A stretch of DNA of 64,000 bases from JASHPR01 sp963795055 (GCA_963795055.1 CAWCGJ010000037.1:1-64000); one strand, 5' to 3'; counted from the first letter of the stretch, positions 32,825 through 42,340 are shown. Numbers and translations are program-made. Notes: a model not told the origin generated them from the sequence alone.

Positions 32825-32986
32825 TTACGGGACGTGCGGCGGCGGCCCGGGTGCCGCTGCGGCGGGGTCTGGTTCGCTCCCCGGGAACGCTGACAGCGGG
32901 AACTGCGAGGACGTGTACTGCGCGACCGTCAGCGGGCCGCTGGTGTCGGGCAGTACCGGCGGCTCAGTTCCAATCTTCACCCATCC
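32825..32986 (-). pseudogene. 3' end of an unidentified gene, cut by IS21-type sequence
   Basis: The minus strand reads VKIGTEPPVLPDTSGPLTVA, then SSQFPLSAFPGSEPDP and PPPHVP before stop at 32825. The Pro-rich composition and the hairpin immediately after suggest a real gene end whose upstream part was replaced by the IS21-like sequence at 32987. Family unknown; it could also be chance. Confidence 0.35.
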
Positions 32987-33230
32987 GGATTCGATGAGCT
33001 GATGCCCAAGACACTGGCCACCGCGACCGTCGACCGGCTGATGCACCACGCCCACGTGTGCCAGACCAGCGGCGACAGCATCCGCCTGTCCCAGGCCCTC
33101 ACCGGGAAAGGAGTGATGCCCCTCAGCAGCTGACCGCCAAGCCCGTCTGGTGGCCGCCACTGGGCAGATCTGGTGGCCACCAGCGGGCAGAACTCATGGC
33201 CGCCACCGGGCAGTTCCTAATGTCCGTTGA
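32987..33230 (+). mobile_element. istB: Right end of an IS21-family element with istB remnant
   Basis: LMPKTLATATVDRLMHHAHV, then TSGDSIRLSQALTGKGVMPL and stop at 33133, is the C-terminus of the IS21 helper ATPase IstB. Downstream are three 17-bp repeats, starting at 33151, 33174 and 33197, exactly 23 bp apart (TGGCCGCCACTGGGCAG, with GCGGGCAG and CCGGGCAG variants). Multiple repeats near the ends are the transposase-binding sites of IS21 elements. IstA and most of IstB are missing, so it is a dead end fragment. Confidence 0.75.
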
Positions 33231-33511
33231 CAACGGCACGGCCAGATCGCCGATTACGCGCACGATGTTTGTTAAAGGTGGCGCTGCCAGGCGCGCGTCA
33301 TATCAGCCAGTTCTGGCGCTTGCCGTGGAGGCCGGTAGTGTTCCGGCTTCCGGGTCAGTGCCGCGCAGACCCGCAGACCGGTAGCTGGGGCTCCACGTAG
33401 TCGGAATCTGCAGGGCCGGGGAATGACGCCGACCCGGTTGGCTCAGGCTGCTGTGCCGGGCGCCAGCCGGACCCGCCGGGCAAGCGCTCCGAAAGCGGGG
33501 GAGAGCGTGAG

Positions 33512-36184
33512 TCAGCGTCGGGGTGCGTGGGGGGCCAGCAAGCCTAGGGCGCGGGCGCGCTCGACGGCCTCGGTCCGGCTGTGGGTGCCGAGCTTGGCGT
33601 AGAGATGGCTCATGTGGGTTCTGATGGTATTCCGCGAGACGTGCAGCTCATCCGCGATCTCTGGTTGCGACAAGTTGGTCGGCAGGTAGCGCAGTACCCG
33701 GATCTCGCTGCTGCTCAGCGGCTCGAGCGGCGGCTGTAGCCCGGTCGGCGGCGCGGGCCTTTTTCCGGCCAGCAGGTCGAGGATCTCGGCGATCAGGGAG
33801 GGGTGTGCGGTGCGGTGCCGGGCGTGCCGCTCGAGCAGGCCCGGCGCAGGCTGGAGCGTGAAGAACAGTAGCAGGCCGTCGGGCTCAGCCAGATCGAGTG
33901 CGCATTCCAGGGCTCGCTCGGCGGCGGCTGGGTCGCCGAGCGCGTCCCGGGCGATCGCCTCCAGCAAGAAGGCCCCGATGAGCCAGGTCCGCCGGATTAG
34001 GGGAGCCGAGCCGTCTAGGACCGGTGCGAGCGCGGCGGTCGCCGCGTGCGGATCGTTTTGGGCGAGCCGCAGTGCCGCCAGCGCGGTCCGCGTCTCGCCG
34101 CGTTCACGGTCTCGTTCGTCGAGTTCGGCGAGGGCCTGCTCGGCGCGCTCTAGCTCGCCGAGGCGTACCAGGATATGCAGCAGCAATCCCCTTGTGGGGG
34201 GGACGTGCAGGTGTGGCGCTGCGAGGTTCCCGGCCAGCTGCTCGGCGGCCTGGAAAGCGGCCAGCGCGTCCTGATACCGCCCACGCACCAGTTCCAGCAC
34301 ACCGCGGGCATGGTGGACCACCATTCCCGCCGCTAGCTCGGTTTCCGCTCTTAGGGTGCGCTCGGCACGCTGTACCCAGGGTTCTGCTTCCTCGGCCCTT
34401 CCCTGCCAGGCCAGCGCGGCGCCGAGCATCACGTACGCGGTGCCGGCCGTCGGCTCATCGGTCCAGCCGTGCCTGCGGGCAAGCTCGATCGCCTGTCTGC
34501 TGCGCTCAGCTGCCCGTGCAAACGAACGGTAGGTCTCGATCACTGCCTGGTGCGCCAGGCCGCTGAATTCGAGAAACGGCCGCCCGATCCGCCGCGCTAG
34601 CGCGACGCCGTGCTCTAGGTGCTGCTCCGCCACCTCGAACTGGGCCGCCCACACCTCGGTAATGCCGACGCTGATAAGTGCCAGCCCGCGCAGCTCCTCG
34701 CCCAGGCCGGGCAGCGCCGTGTCCGGCGCCTCGGCTATCGCCTGCAGGCGCCATGCCTCTTCCGCCACCGCAGGCGGATTGCCGAGCTGTCTAGCTAGCA
34801 GCAGCCGGACCATCTCGAGCAGAACCTGCTGCTGATCATGTCGGCCGGCTGGCACCGTTTCCGACGCCCGCGCCGCTAGCCCCAGGTACCGCTCTGCAGC
34901 TTCGAGCGATCCTTGAGCCAGTTCGTCTGCCGCTATGAGCACGGCGAGCTCGGCATATGTCGCGGCGGCTTCGGAAGGGAACCCGGCGAGCAGCTCGTGC
35001 ACGGTCGCGGCCTGCCCGCCCAGTTGCAGGGTCGGCCAGTGGTCGGCGAGCAGGCGTGAGGCCAGGCTCCAGTCCTGTGCGGCCTGGGCGTGGCGGACCG
35101 CCTCGACCGGGTACCCGTGCCCGGCGAACCAACTGGTGGCCGCCCGGTGCAGCGCGGTGACCTCACCCGCGGCGGTACGCCGCAGCTCTAGCTGCAGCAG
35201 ATCGGCGAACAGGTGATGGTAGCGGAACCAGGACCGCGCCGCGTCCAGGGATACAACGAACGCGTTGGTCTCCTCCAGCTCTTGCAAGATCCGCTCGCCG
35301 TCCGACCCGCCCGTCAGGGCATCGGCCAGCGGGCCGCTGACCCGCTCCAGGATCGAGGTCCGCAGCAACAGCCGCCGCGCCACCGCGCTCTGCCGGTCCA
35401 GCACCTCGGCAACCAGGTACTCCGCCACCGTCCGCTCGCTGCCGGAGAACTCTTCTGCGAACCGCCCCGGATCGGGGTGACCGGCCAGTGACAGCGCCGC
35501 CAGCCGCAACCCGGCCGCCCATCCCTCGGTCCGCTCCTGCAGCAACGCCAGCGTTGGTTCGGTCAGCTCGACCCCGGCCGCGCTCACCAGCCTCCGTGCC
35601 TCATCGACGGTGAACCGCAGATCGGGCTCGCGGATCTCGGTCAGCTCCCCTTCCAACCGCAGCCGGTGCAGGCCCAGCCGCAGGTCATGCCGGGTGGCCA
35701 GCACGAACCGCAGCTGCTGCGGCGAGCGCATGACCAGCAGCTCCAGCTGGCGCGGCGCCTCGCCTGAGCCCAGTTCGTGCACATCGTCGATCACCAGCCA
35801 GATCCGGTCCTGCAGCGGCACCAGGTCCTTCAACAGCCGCTCGGCGATGGCCCACCCGTCCAGGTCGGGCGCCGCGGTCAGCTCCCGCACCAGCGCCGAT
35901 CCCGCTGTCGTCTGGCGCAGCGCGCCGAGTACCGACAGCCAGAACCGCTGCGGATCGCGCTCGTCGCCGCCCACCGATACCCACGCGACGCTCTCGGCTA
36001 GGCCTGCCTCAGTCATCCACGACCGCAACAGGACGGTCTTGCCGCTCCCGGGTGGCGCCGAGACCACGGTCACGCGTTGCGCGGCACCCAGCCGCTCAGA
36101 CAGCCTCGGGCGGGAAACGATCCCTACCGCACCGGGGCGCACGTCGCGGCTGGCCGGGACAGCCGATCCCTCAGCAGGCCCCAC
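33512..36184 (-). CDS. LAL (MalT-like) LuxR-family transcriptional regulator
   Basis: About 890 residues. An N-terminal STAND ATPase shows Walker A VVSAPPGSGKTVLLRSW and Walker B IWLVIDDVHELGS, then the conserved FRYHHLFADLLQLELRR. A long TPR-like middle follows. The C-terminal LuxR HTH reads LSSSEIRVLRYLPTNLSQPE, VSRNTIRTHMSHLYAKLGTH. These ATP-dependent regulators activate catabolic or antibiotic operons after binding an inducer. GTG at 36184 is the first start. It is divergent from the catabolic operon beginning at 36686, which it plausibly activates, with the decayed locus at 36332 between them. Confidence 0.92.
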   Translation of the reverse strand: MGPAEGSAVPASRDVRPGAVGIVSRPRLSERLGAAQRVTVVSAPPGSGKTVLLRSWMTEAGLAESVAWVSVGGDERDPQRFWLSVLGALRQTTAGSALVRELTAAPDLDGWAIAERLLKDLVPLQDRIWLVIDDVHELGSGEAPRQLELLVMRSPQQLRFVLATRHDLRLGLHRLRLEGELTEIREPDLRFTVDEARRLVSAAGVELTEPTLALLQERTEGWAAGLRLAALSLAGHPDPGRFAEEFSGSERTVAEYLVAEVLDRQSAVARRLLLRTSILERVSGPLADALTGGSDGERILQELEETNAFVVSLDAARSWFRYHHLFADLLQLELRRTAAGEVTALHRAATSWFAGHGYPVEAVRHAQAAQDWSLASRLLADHWPTLQLGGQAATVHELLAGFPSEAAATYAELAVLIAADELAQGSLEAAERYLGLAARASETVPAGRHDQQQVLLEMVRLLLARQLGNPPAVAEEAWRLQAIAEAPDTALPGLGEELRGLALISVGITEVWAAQFEVAEQHLEHGVALARRIGRPFLEFSGLAHQAVIETYRSFARAAERSRQAIELARRHGWTDEPTAGTAYVMLGAALAWQGRAEEAEPWVQRAERTLRAETELAAGMVVHHARGVLELVRGRYQDALAAFQAAEQLAGNLAAPHLHVPPTRGLLLHILVRLGELERAEQALAELDERDRERGETRTALAALRLAQNDPHAATAALAPVLDGSAPLIRRTWLIGAFLLEAIARDALGDPAAAERALECALDLAEPDGLLLFFTLQPAPGLLERHARHRTAHPSLIAEILDLLAGKRPAPPTGLQPPLEPLSSSEIRVLRYLPTNLSQPEIADELHVSRNTIRTHMSHLYAKLGTHSRTEAVERARALGLLAPHAPRR

Positions 36185-36331
36185 GGCTAGATCATCGCAC
36201 GACGCCGAGCGGTCAAGAACGCTCCTTCCCGTTCGGGTGTGACGTCATCTTCCCGGCGCCGGAGTAGCGCGGTGGGCCGCGCCGGCCCGTGATCGCGGCC
36301 GGAAATCGTATAGATGATGTGATGCCCGGTC

Positions 36332-36669
36332 ATGCAGTTGAGCGCGACGGTCGAGGGCGTGGACATCACTGACCGCCGACCAACCCGGACCGTACGGGCA
36401 GTAGATCTGAGGAGCAATGACCGCGAGTACAGCCTGGAGGCCGATCCGCGAGAGAGCCTGTCCGACGTGCTGCGCGAGCGGCTCCACCTGACCAGCACGA
36501 AGAAGGGCGCTCGCGGCATCGAAGGCTTGCGCGAGTTGCGCCGAGCGTCGCGCTGGCGATCGCGAACACCGTCCACCATGCCACCGGACGACGGAGACGC
36601 GACGTGCTGACCCGCTCCGAGATATTCATCCGAGCCCGCTCTCGCAGCAAGGAAACCGCGTCCATCTAG
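36332..36669 (+). pseudogene. Deletion remnant of a xanthine-dehydrogenase/aldehyde-oxidase gene set
   Basis: From ATG 36332 the first 60 residues include EADPRESLSDVLRERLHLTS and TKKGA, the start of the 2Fe-2S small subunit up to the first iron-sulfur Cys motif (TKKGCDxGxCGAC), which is lost. In a different frame, from about 36535, VALAIANTVHHATGRRRRDV matches the C-terminal end of the molybdopterin large subunit (APAIANAVHHATGRR). The small subunit's start is thus joined almost directly to the large subunit's end; several kilobases are missing. Confidence 0.65.
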
Positions 36670-36685
36670 TTCTTGAGGAGAGCCA

Positions 36686-37570
36686 ATGATTGTCATCACC
36701 GCCCCCACCGGCCAGATCGGCCACCAGGTCCTGGGCAACGTCCTCGGCAGTGGCCAGCCGATCCGCGTGATCGTGCGTGACCCTTCCGGCCTTCCTCCGC
36801 AGGCGCTCGAGCGCGTCGAGGTCGTCACGGGGTCGCACGGCGACGCCGGCGTCGTCGACCAGGCGTTCGCGGGGGCGAACGCCGTGTTCTGGCTGGTGCC
36901 CCCGGACCCGCATGCGGACAGTGCCGAGGCCGCCTACGTGGACTTCACTCGGCCCGCATGCGATGCCTTCAAGCGTCACGGGGTCCAGCGGGTGGTCGGG
37001 ATCTCGGGCCTGGGCCGCGGGACGGCCGCGGCGGCACACGCGGGGCTGGTGACGGCGTCACTGGCCATGGACGACATGATCGCCAGCTGCGGCGTGAGTT
37101 ACCGGGCGCTGACGATGCCCTCGTTCATGGACAACCTGTTGCGACAGGTACCGGCGATCAAGGATCGCGGCATATTCGTCACGCCGATCTCCGGGGACCG
37201 CAAGCTCCCGTCCTGCGCCACACGCGACATTGCCGCCGCCGCCGCCCGGCTGCTGCTGGATGACTCCTGGAGCGGGACCGGCCATGTCGCGGTGCTCGGC
37301 CCGGAGGACCTGTCGTTCAACGACATGGCGCGGATCATGTCCGAGGTACTCGGCCAGCCCGTGCGCTACCAGCAGATTCCCGCCCAGGCCCTGAAGGACA
37401 GGCTGACCGGGTCCGGGATGTCCGATGCGATGGCGCAGGCCACGGTCGACATGATGGTCGCCAAGGACCAGGGCCTGGATAACGCCGAGCCGCGTACCCC
37501 GGAGTCCACCACACCCACCAGCTTTCGCCAGTGGTGCGAGGAAGTCCTCAAGCCGGCCGTCCTGGCCTGA
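36686..37570 (+). CDS. NmrA-like NAD(P)-binding reductase
   Basis: About 294 residues. The Rossmann motif is VITAPTGQIGHQVLGNVLGS; GVQRVVGISGLGRG and SYRALTMPSFMDNLLRQ fit the NmrA/atypical SDR group (PF05368/PF13460). No YxxxK pair is present, as usual in this group, so it may be a reductase or a redox sensor. RBS GAGGAG at 36676. First gene of the five-gene operon; 61 bases separate it from the amidohydrolase. Confidence 0.88.
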   Translation: MIVITAPTGQIGHQVLGNVLGSGQPIRVIVRDPSGLPPQALERVEVVTGSHGDAGVVDQAFAGANAVFWLVPPDPHADSAEAAYVDFTRPACDAFKRHGVQRVVGISGLGRGTAAAAHAGLVTASLAMDDMIASCGVSYRALTMPSFMDNLLRQVPAIKDRGIFVTPISGDRKLPSCATRDIAAAAARLLLDDSWSGTGHVAVLGPEDLSFNDMARIMSEVLGQPVRYQQIPAQALKDRLTGSGMSDAMAQATVDMMVAKDQGLDNAEPRTPESTTPTSFRQWCEEVLKPAVLA

Positions 37571-37631
37571 CCTGAGCTGACCACGGCGACCAGTGCAGCT
37601 CGTTCCTGCTGATGAAGGACACGCAGCCCAG

Positions 37632-38594
37632 ATGAGATACATCGCACTTGAAGAAGCATTTTCCATTCCGGAGCTGGACGACCGCCAGTCGTCGCCCTGG
37701 CTAGGCTTGCCGCTCAGCCAGCGTTATCTCGCGGACTGGGCGCGCAGGCTGCCGGACTTCACCGAGTACCGGCTGCCGGAGATGGATGCGGCGGGCATCG
37801 ACGTCCAGGTGCTGTCGCTGACCATTCCGGGCCTGCAGGCCGACATCGACCCGGCGACCGCGCCGGACGATGCCCGGTTCGCCAACGACTACCTCGCGCA
37901 GGTCGTGGCCGAGCATCCGGACCGGTTCCGCGGGTTCGCCGCGCTGCCGATGCAGGACCCGAAAGCCGCTGCGGGGGAACTTGAACGTGCCGTCCGCGAG
38001 CTGGGCTTTTGCGGCGCGCTGGTCAACGACCACCTGCAGGGTCACTACCTGGACGAGCCGCGGTACGACGAGGTGTGGGCGGCTTTGGAGGAGCTGTCCG
38101 TGCCGCTGTACCTGCATCCCGGCGCCCCGCCGGCAGACCGGTGGAAGGTGCTCGGCGGGCGCCCCGAGCTGTACGGCGCGACCTGGAGCTGGGCCGCTGA
38201 GACCGGCGGGCATGCACTGCGCGTCATCTACGGCGGAGTCTTTGACCGCCACCCCGGGGCCAGGCTGATCCTCGGGCACATGGGCGAGTTCTTGCCGTTC
38301 ATGCGCAGTCGGCTGGACTCGCGCTACGCCATCCTCGACCCGCAGGTTCCGCTGCAGCGCCTGCCGTCGGCCTACATCGGCTCCAACGTGGTGATCACCA
38401 CCAGCGGCGTGTTCTCCCCCGCTGCGCTCACCGGCGCTGTGCTGGAGATCGGCGCCGAGGCCGTCCTGTTCTCCGTCGACTACCCGTACGAGTCCAGCCA
38501 CGAAGCCGTGGCCGGGCTCGAGCGGACCACCCTCAGCGACGCCGACCGGCACAAGATCGCCCACGGCAACGCTGAGCGCATCCTGCGGCTGTGA
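37632..38594 (+). CDS. Amidohydrolase-fold decarboxylase (gamma-resorcylate decarboxylase-like)
   Basis: About 320 residues. MRYIALEEAFSIPEL carries the single Glu metal ligand that replaces the HxH motif in the gamma-resorcylate/2,3-dihydroxybenzoate decarboxylases. Further ligands and catalytic residues are in VPLYLHPGAPP (His), LILGHMGEFLPF (His) and FSVDYPYES (Asp). These enzymes carry out metal-dependent, reversible decarboxylation of hydroxybenzoates. ATG at 37632 follows GAAGGACACGCAGCCCAG; an upstream in-frame start has no site. The neighbours (hydrolase, aldehyde dehydrogenase, two reductases) suit an aromatic degradation route, though the substrate is inferred. Confidence 0.85.
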   Translation: MRYIALEEAFSIPELDDRQSSPWLGLPLSQRYLADWARRLPDFTEYRLPEMDAAGIDVQVLSLTIPGLQADIDPATAPDDARFANDYLAQVVAEHPDRFRGFAALPMQDPKAAAGELERAVRELGFCGALVNDHLQGHYLDEPRYDEVWAALEELSVPLYLHPGAPPADRWKVLGGRPELYGATWSWAAETGGHALRVIYGGVFDRHPGARLILGHMGEFLPFMRSRLDSRYAILDPQVPLQRLPSAYIGSNVVITTSGVFSPAALTGAVLEIGAEAVLFSVDYPYESSHEAVAGLERTTLSDADRHKIAHGNAERILRL

Positions 38595-38638
38595 CCCAAC
38601 CCCTAGCCCGAAACGCCGCGGACCGAGAGGAGCTTGAC

Positions 38639-39589
38639 ATGACCGAGGCACAGGCAGCGCCTGCGCTGACCGGGGAACAGATCGACCACATCCTGCAGGC
38701 CATGGCCGACTCGTTCGGCCAGCAGCTTCGCTCACCGATCCTGCACTGGCCATCCGAGCAGGGCCTGGATTACGAGGACGTGACCTCCCCCGCGCTGGAC
38801 GGCGTGCCTTTGGAGGGCTGGTTCATCCCGGCGTCCGGGTCGGACAAGCTAATCATCGCCAACCACCCCATGGGGTTCAGCCGGGCCTGGATCCCCGCCC
38901 ACCTGGAACCGTGGAAGTCGGTATGGGCACTGAGCGGCAACGACTTCGAGGTCAACCTCGTCCCGGACTACAAGATTCTGCACGATGCCGGGTACAACGT
39001 GCTGGCCTACGACCTGCGCAACTTCGGGCTCAGCGGGGCGGCCAACGGGGGAATCGCCTCCAGCGGGATCTTCGAGGCCCGAGATGTCGCCGGGTCGCTG
39101 GCCTACGCGCGCAGCCGCCCTGACACACGCGACATGACGATAGGCCTGTTCAGCCGCTGCCTGGGCTGCAGCTCCACGTTCGCGGCGATGACGCAGTTCC
39201 CCGAGGCATTCGTCGGTGTCCGCTGCCTGGTGGGGCCGCAGCCGGTCACCATGAAGACCATCGTTCAGCGGCGGCTGGCCATGGCGGGCGTACCGGCCGA
39301 GCACATCGACGACCTGGAACAGCGTCTGCTCCTGCGCACCAGCATCGGCTTCGCGCGGCGGGCTCCCCAGGAGTGGGCCAAGAACGTCCGCGTACCTACC
39401 TTCCTCTACCAGGTACACGACGACGTGCTGACCGAGCCAAGTGACGTGCAGACCATGTTCGACAACATCCCCGTCAACGACAAGAAGCTGCACTGGATCC
39501 GCGGCACCACCCTCCGCTGGGACGGCTACCTGGAATTCCAGCGCCACCCCGAGCCGATGCTCGAGTGGTTCGCCAAGCACATGTCCTGA
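38639..39589 (+). CDS. Alpha/beta hydrolase with probable Cys nucleophile
   Basis: About 316 residues. The strand NVLAYDLRNFGLSG and the nucleophile elbow IGLFSRCLGCSST define the fold. The elbow reads S-R-C-L-G, so the residue in the nucleophile position is Cys instead of Ser, as in dienelactone hydrolases. Probable acid and His sit in LYQVHDDVLTEPSD and YLEFQRHPEPM. ATG at 38639 has GAGAGGAGCTTGAC upstream; a GTG at 38591 overlapping the previous stop is the alternative. Its C-terminal 75 residues are duplicated as a remnant at 11226-11453. Confidence 0.85.
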   Translation: MTEAQAAPALTGEQIDHILQAMADSFGQQLRSPILHWPSEQGLDYEDVTSPALDGVPLEGWFIPASGSDKLIIANHPMGFSRAWIPAHLEPWKSVWALSGNDFEVNLVPDYKILHDAGYNVLAYDLRNFGLSGAANGGIASSGIFEARDVAGSLAYARSRPDTRDMTIGLFSRCLGCSSTFAAMTQFPEAFVGVRCLVGPQPVTMKTIVQRRLAMAGVPAEHIDDLEQRLLLRTSIGFARRAPQEWAKNVRVPTFLYQVHDDVLTEPSDVQTMFDNIPVNDKKLHWIRGTTLRWDGYLEFQRHPEPMLEWFAKHMS

Positions 39590-39603
39590 AAGGAGTGCCG
39601 ACC

Positions 39604-41095
39604 ATGGCCGGCAACCCCGCGATTGCGCCCTACCGCTGGTCGTCCGACCGTTCCGAGGACCGGTTCCCAGTTGAGAACCCGGCCACTGGACAGATCATCA
39701 CCGTCGTCCAGGGCTGCGGGGTCCCCGAGGTGGACGCCGCCGTACAAGCCGCCCACCGCACGCTCCAAGATGGCTGGCGGTGGCGCACCGCGGCCGAACG
39801 CGCCGGGCTGCTGCTGGCCGGAGCCGACGTGCTGGAGGCACACGCGGACGAGCTCGCCGAACTGGTGTCGCTGGAGAACGGGAAGCCGGTCGCTGACGCC
39901 CCGTTGCACGACATCGGCTTTCTGGGCGGCATCTTCCGGTTCTTCGGGTCGCTGGTCGACAAGCTCCCCAGTGACTTCTACGACAAGGGCAGCGTCTACA
40001 CCTCGACCGTGCTCGAACCGGTGGGGGTCGTCGGCGAGATCATCCCGTTCAACTGGCCGCCCATCCACGCCGACGGCAAGATCGCGCCAGCGCTGGCCGT
40101 CGGGGACACCATCGTGCTCAAGCCGAGCGAGCAGGCGCCGCTGACGGTCATCCGAATCGTCAAGCTGCTCAACACGGTGCTGCCGCCCGACGTCCTGCAC
40201 GTCGTGCCAGGAATTGGCGCGGTCGTCGGACAGGCGCTGGTGGCGCACCTGCTGGTGCGCATGATCTCGTTCACCGGCTCCACGGACACAGGAGCTTCGG
40301 TCGCGCGCAGTGCGGCCGCCAACATCACCCCGGCGCTGCTCGAGCTCGGCGGAAAGAACGCCTTCATCGTCTACGACGACGCCGACCTCGACCGCGCCGC
40401 CCCGACGCCCTCGACGGTGGCTTCTACAACAAGGGCGAGGCCTGCACCGCAGCTTCCCGGGTGCTCGTCCACCGCGACGTGCACGACGCGTTCGTCAGCA
40501 AGCTCGCCGCCGGTGTCAACGCACTCCAGGTAGGCAACGGCGCCGACCCCGCCACGCACATCGGGCCCGCGGTGACAAGGTGCAGCAGCAAAAGGTGCTC
40601 GAATACATCCGCACCGGTGAGGCCGAAGGCGCCAAGATCGCTGCCCAGGCCGCGCTGCCCGCAGACCCGGCACTCGCGGAAGGTTTCTTCGTCCCGCCGA
40701 CACGGTTCACCGATGTCACCCGTAACATGCGGGTCGCCACCGAGGAAATCTTCGGCCCAGTGGTCACCGTCACCGTCTTCGACTCCGAAGACGAAGCGGT
40801 CGACATCGCCAACGAGCCGGAATATGGCCTGCTCGCCGCCATCTACACCCGCGACAGCGAGCGCGCCTTCCGCACCGCACGGCGGCTCGACGTCGGCATG
40901 GTGCTCATCAACAACTACTTCCGCGGCATGCTCGGCACCCCGTTCGGCGGCACCAAGCACAACGGCTACGGCCGCGAGCACACCATCCAGACATTGCAGG
41001 ACTTCGGCTACACCAAGATGATCCGCTTCCCCAGCGGCACCGGCACCATCCCCGCATGGCGCGGCGTCACCGAGATCTTCGACAGGGCCAGCTGA
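39604..41095 (+). pseudogene. Aldehyde dehydrogenase interrupted by two one-base deletions
   Basis: Full-length ALDH by content: VENPATGQIITVVQGC, VVGEIIPFNWPPIHADGKIA, ISFTGSTDTG, LLELGGKNAFIVYDDADLDR (catalytic Glu), then in a second frame LDGGFYNKGEACTAASRVLV (catalytic Cys). A third frame gives KVQQQKVLEYI, EGFFVPPTRFTDVTR, EEIFGPVVTVTVF and GTPFGGTKHNGYGREHTIQ. Frame changes occur near 40400 and 40573, each equal to one missing base. The Cys lies between them, so neither partial product is active. All other residues look well conserved, so recent mutation or a sequencing error is likely. Confidence 0.85.
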
Positions 41096-41150
41096 TCTGG
41101 TTTACCCGATCCCGTGATCTCGCAGACCACTCGCAGAAAGGACAAGTCAC

Positions 41151-41912
41151 ATGCCAACAAACAACACCCCTGAACCCCACGCCGGACGGGTAGCGCTGGT
41201 GACCGGAACCTCCCGGGGCATCGGCCAAGCCATAGCCGTGGGTCTCGCCGAGCGCGGAGCACGCGTCGTTCTCGGGGACCGCGGCGATGCGAGTAAGACG
41301 ATCGCCCTCATCGCCGACACAGGCCACGAGGCCGTTCCGGTGACGCTGGACGTCAGCGACCCGTCTTCGATCGAAGCCGCACGCGATCGGGTCGCCGAAG
41401 AACTGGGGCACGTCGACCTCCTGGTCAACAACGCTGGGACCTTCGAGGCTGCGACCTGGGATGATCTCGACTTCGACCTCTGGCAACGCGTCATGGCCGT
41501 CGACCTAAACGGGCCGATGCTCATGTGCAAGGCCTTCCTGCCGCTCATGCGCGGACGTGGTTGGGGCCGGGTCATCAATATCGCTTCGGCAACGGTCGCG
41601 ATCGCCAGCCCGGTCTCGATCGCCTACCGCACGGCCAAGATGGGCGTCATCGGCTTTACCCGTGCGCTGTCAGCGACGCTGGGCGACGAGGGGATCACCA
41701 TCAACGCCGTCCTTCCGTCACTGACCCGGACTGCGATGACGGAGGGGCTCCCGCAGGCAATCGTGGATGCCAGCCTGGGCCGCCAGGTCATCCACCGCGA
41801 GGCCGAACCCGCCGACATCGCAGGGAGCATCTTCTTGCTCGCGGCCGACGAGGCCGGCTGGATCACCGGCCAGACCATCATGGCCAACGGCGGCAACGCG
41901 TTCGCCTTGTGA
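41151..41912 (+). CDS. Short-chain dehydrogenase/reductase
   Basis: About 253 residues of the classical SDR type. TGTSRGIGQA is the cofactor motif, VDLLVNNAGTFE the NNAG strand, RVINIASATVA the catalytic Ser strand and AYRTAKMGV the YxxxK pair. The C-terminus GWITGQTIMANGGNAF is typical. GDR after the second strand (VVLGDRGD) suggests NAD. RBS GAAAGGACAAGTCAC. Last intact gene of the operon. Confidence 0.92.
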   Translation: MPTNNTPEPHAGRVALVTGTSRGIGQAIAVGLAERGARVVLGDRGDASKTIALIADTGHEAVPVTLDVSDPSSIEAARDRVAEELGHVDLLVNNAGTFEAATWDDLDFDLWQRVMAVDLNGPMLMCKAFLPLMRGRGWGRVINIASATVAIASPVSIAYRTAKMGVIGFTRALSATLGDEGITINAVLPSLTRTAMTEGLPQAIVDASLGRQVIHREAEPADIAGSIFLLAADEAGWITGQTIMANGGNAFAL

Positions 41913-42000
41913 GGGCTGCTCTCGTCTCGCAGGGCTTGTTCGAGGGAGGGCTGGGATGTCGGCGGGAGATGGCATGGTGGCAGAGCGGGCGGATTAGATC

Positions 42001-42340
42001 GTGCGTAACGCGAAGGTGGCCACGCTGGGCGATGGCGGCGGCGCGGTGGCTGAGGCGGGCGCGGCGCGCGGGGAGCGGTTCGCCGCGGTCGGCGGCGAGG
42101 CGGAGGTGATGCGGCTGACAGGGGAGGGCACCGGGGTGGCAGATGCGGGCGGCCTGCGGGTCATCCCGGGGCTGAACGACTCGCACCTGCACGCGATCCG
42201 CGGCGGCTTGCACTTCAACCTGGAGCTGCGCTGGAACGGGGTCGACAGCCTGGCGCGCGGGCTGGAGATGATACGCGAGCAGGCCGATCGCACGCCGCAG
42301 GGGCAGTGGGCGCGGGTGATGGGCGGCTGGTGGCGGGGAA
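42001..42340 (+). pseudogene. Truncated YtcJ-like amidohydrolase
   Basis: ADAGGLRVIPGLNDSHLHAI has the strand and HxH metal motif of amidohydrolase family 3, followed by GVDSLARGLEMIREQADRTP and QWARVMGGWWRG. Homology stops near 42335, before the rest of the barrel. The start is GTG at 42001. Sequence from 42340 to 42500 (KIDKKALLRPYRAKVRARFT) was not identified. Confidence 0.72.
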
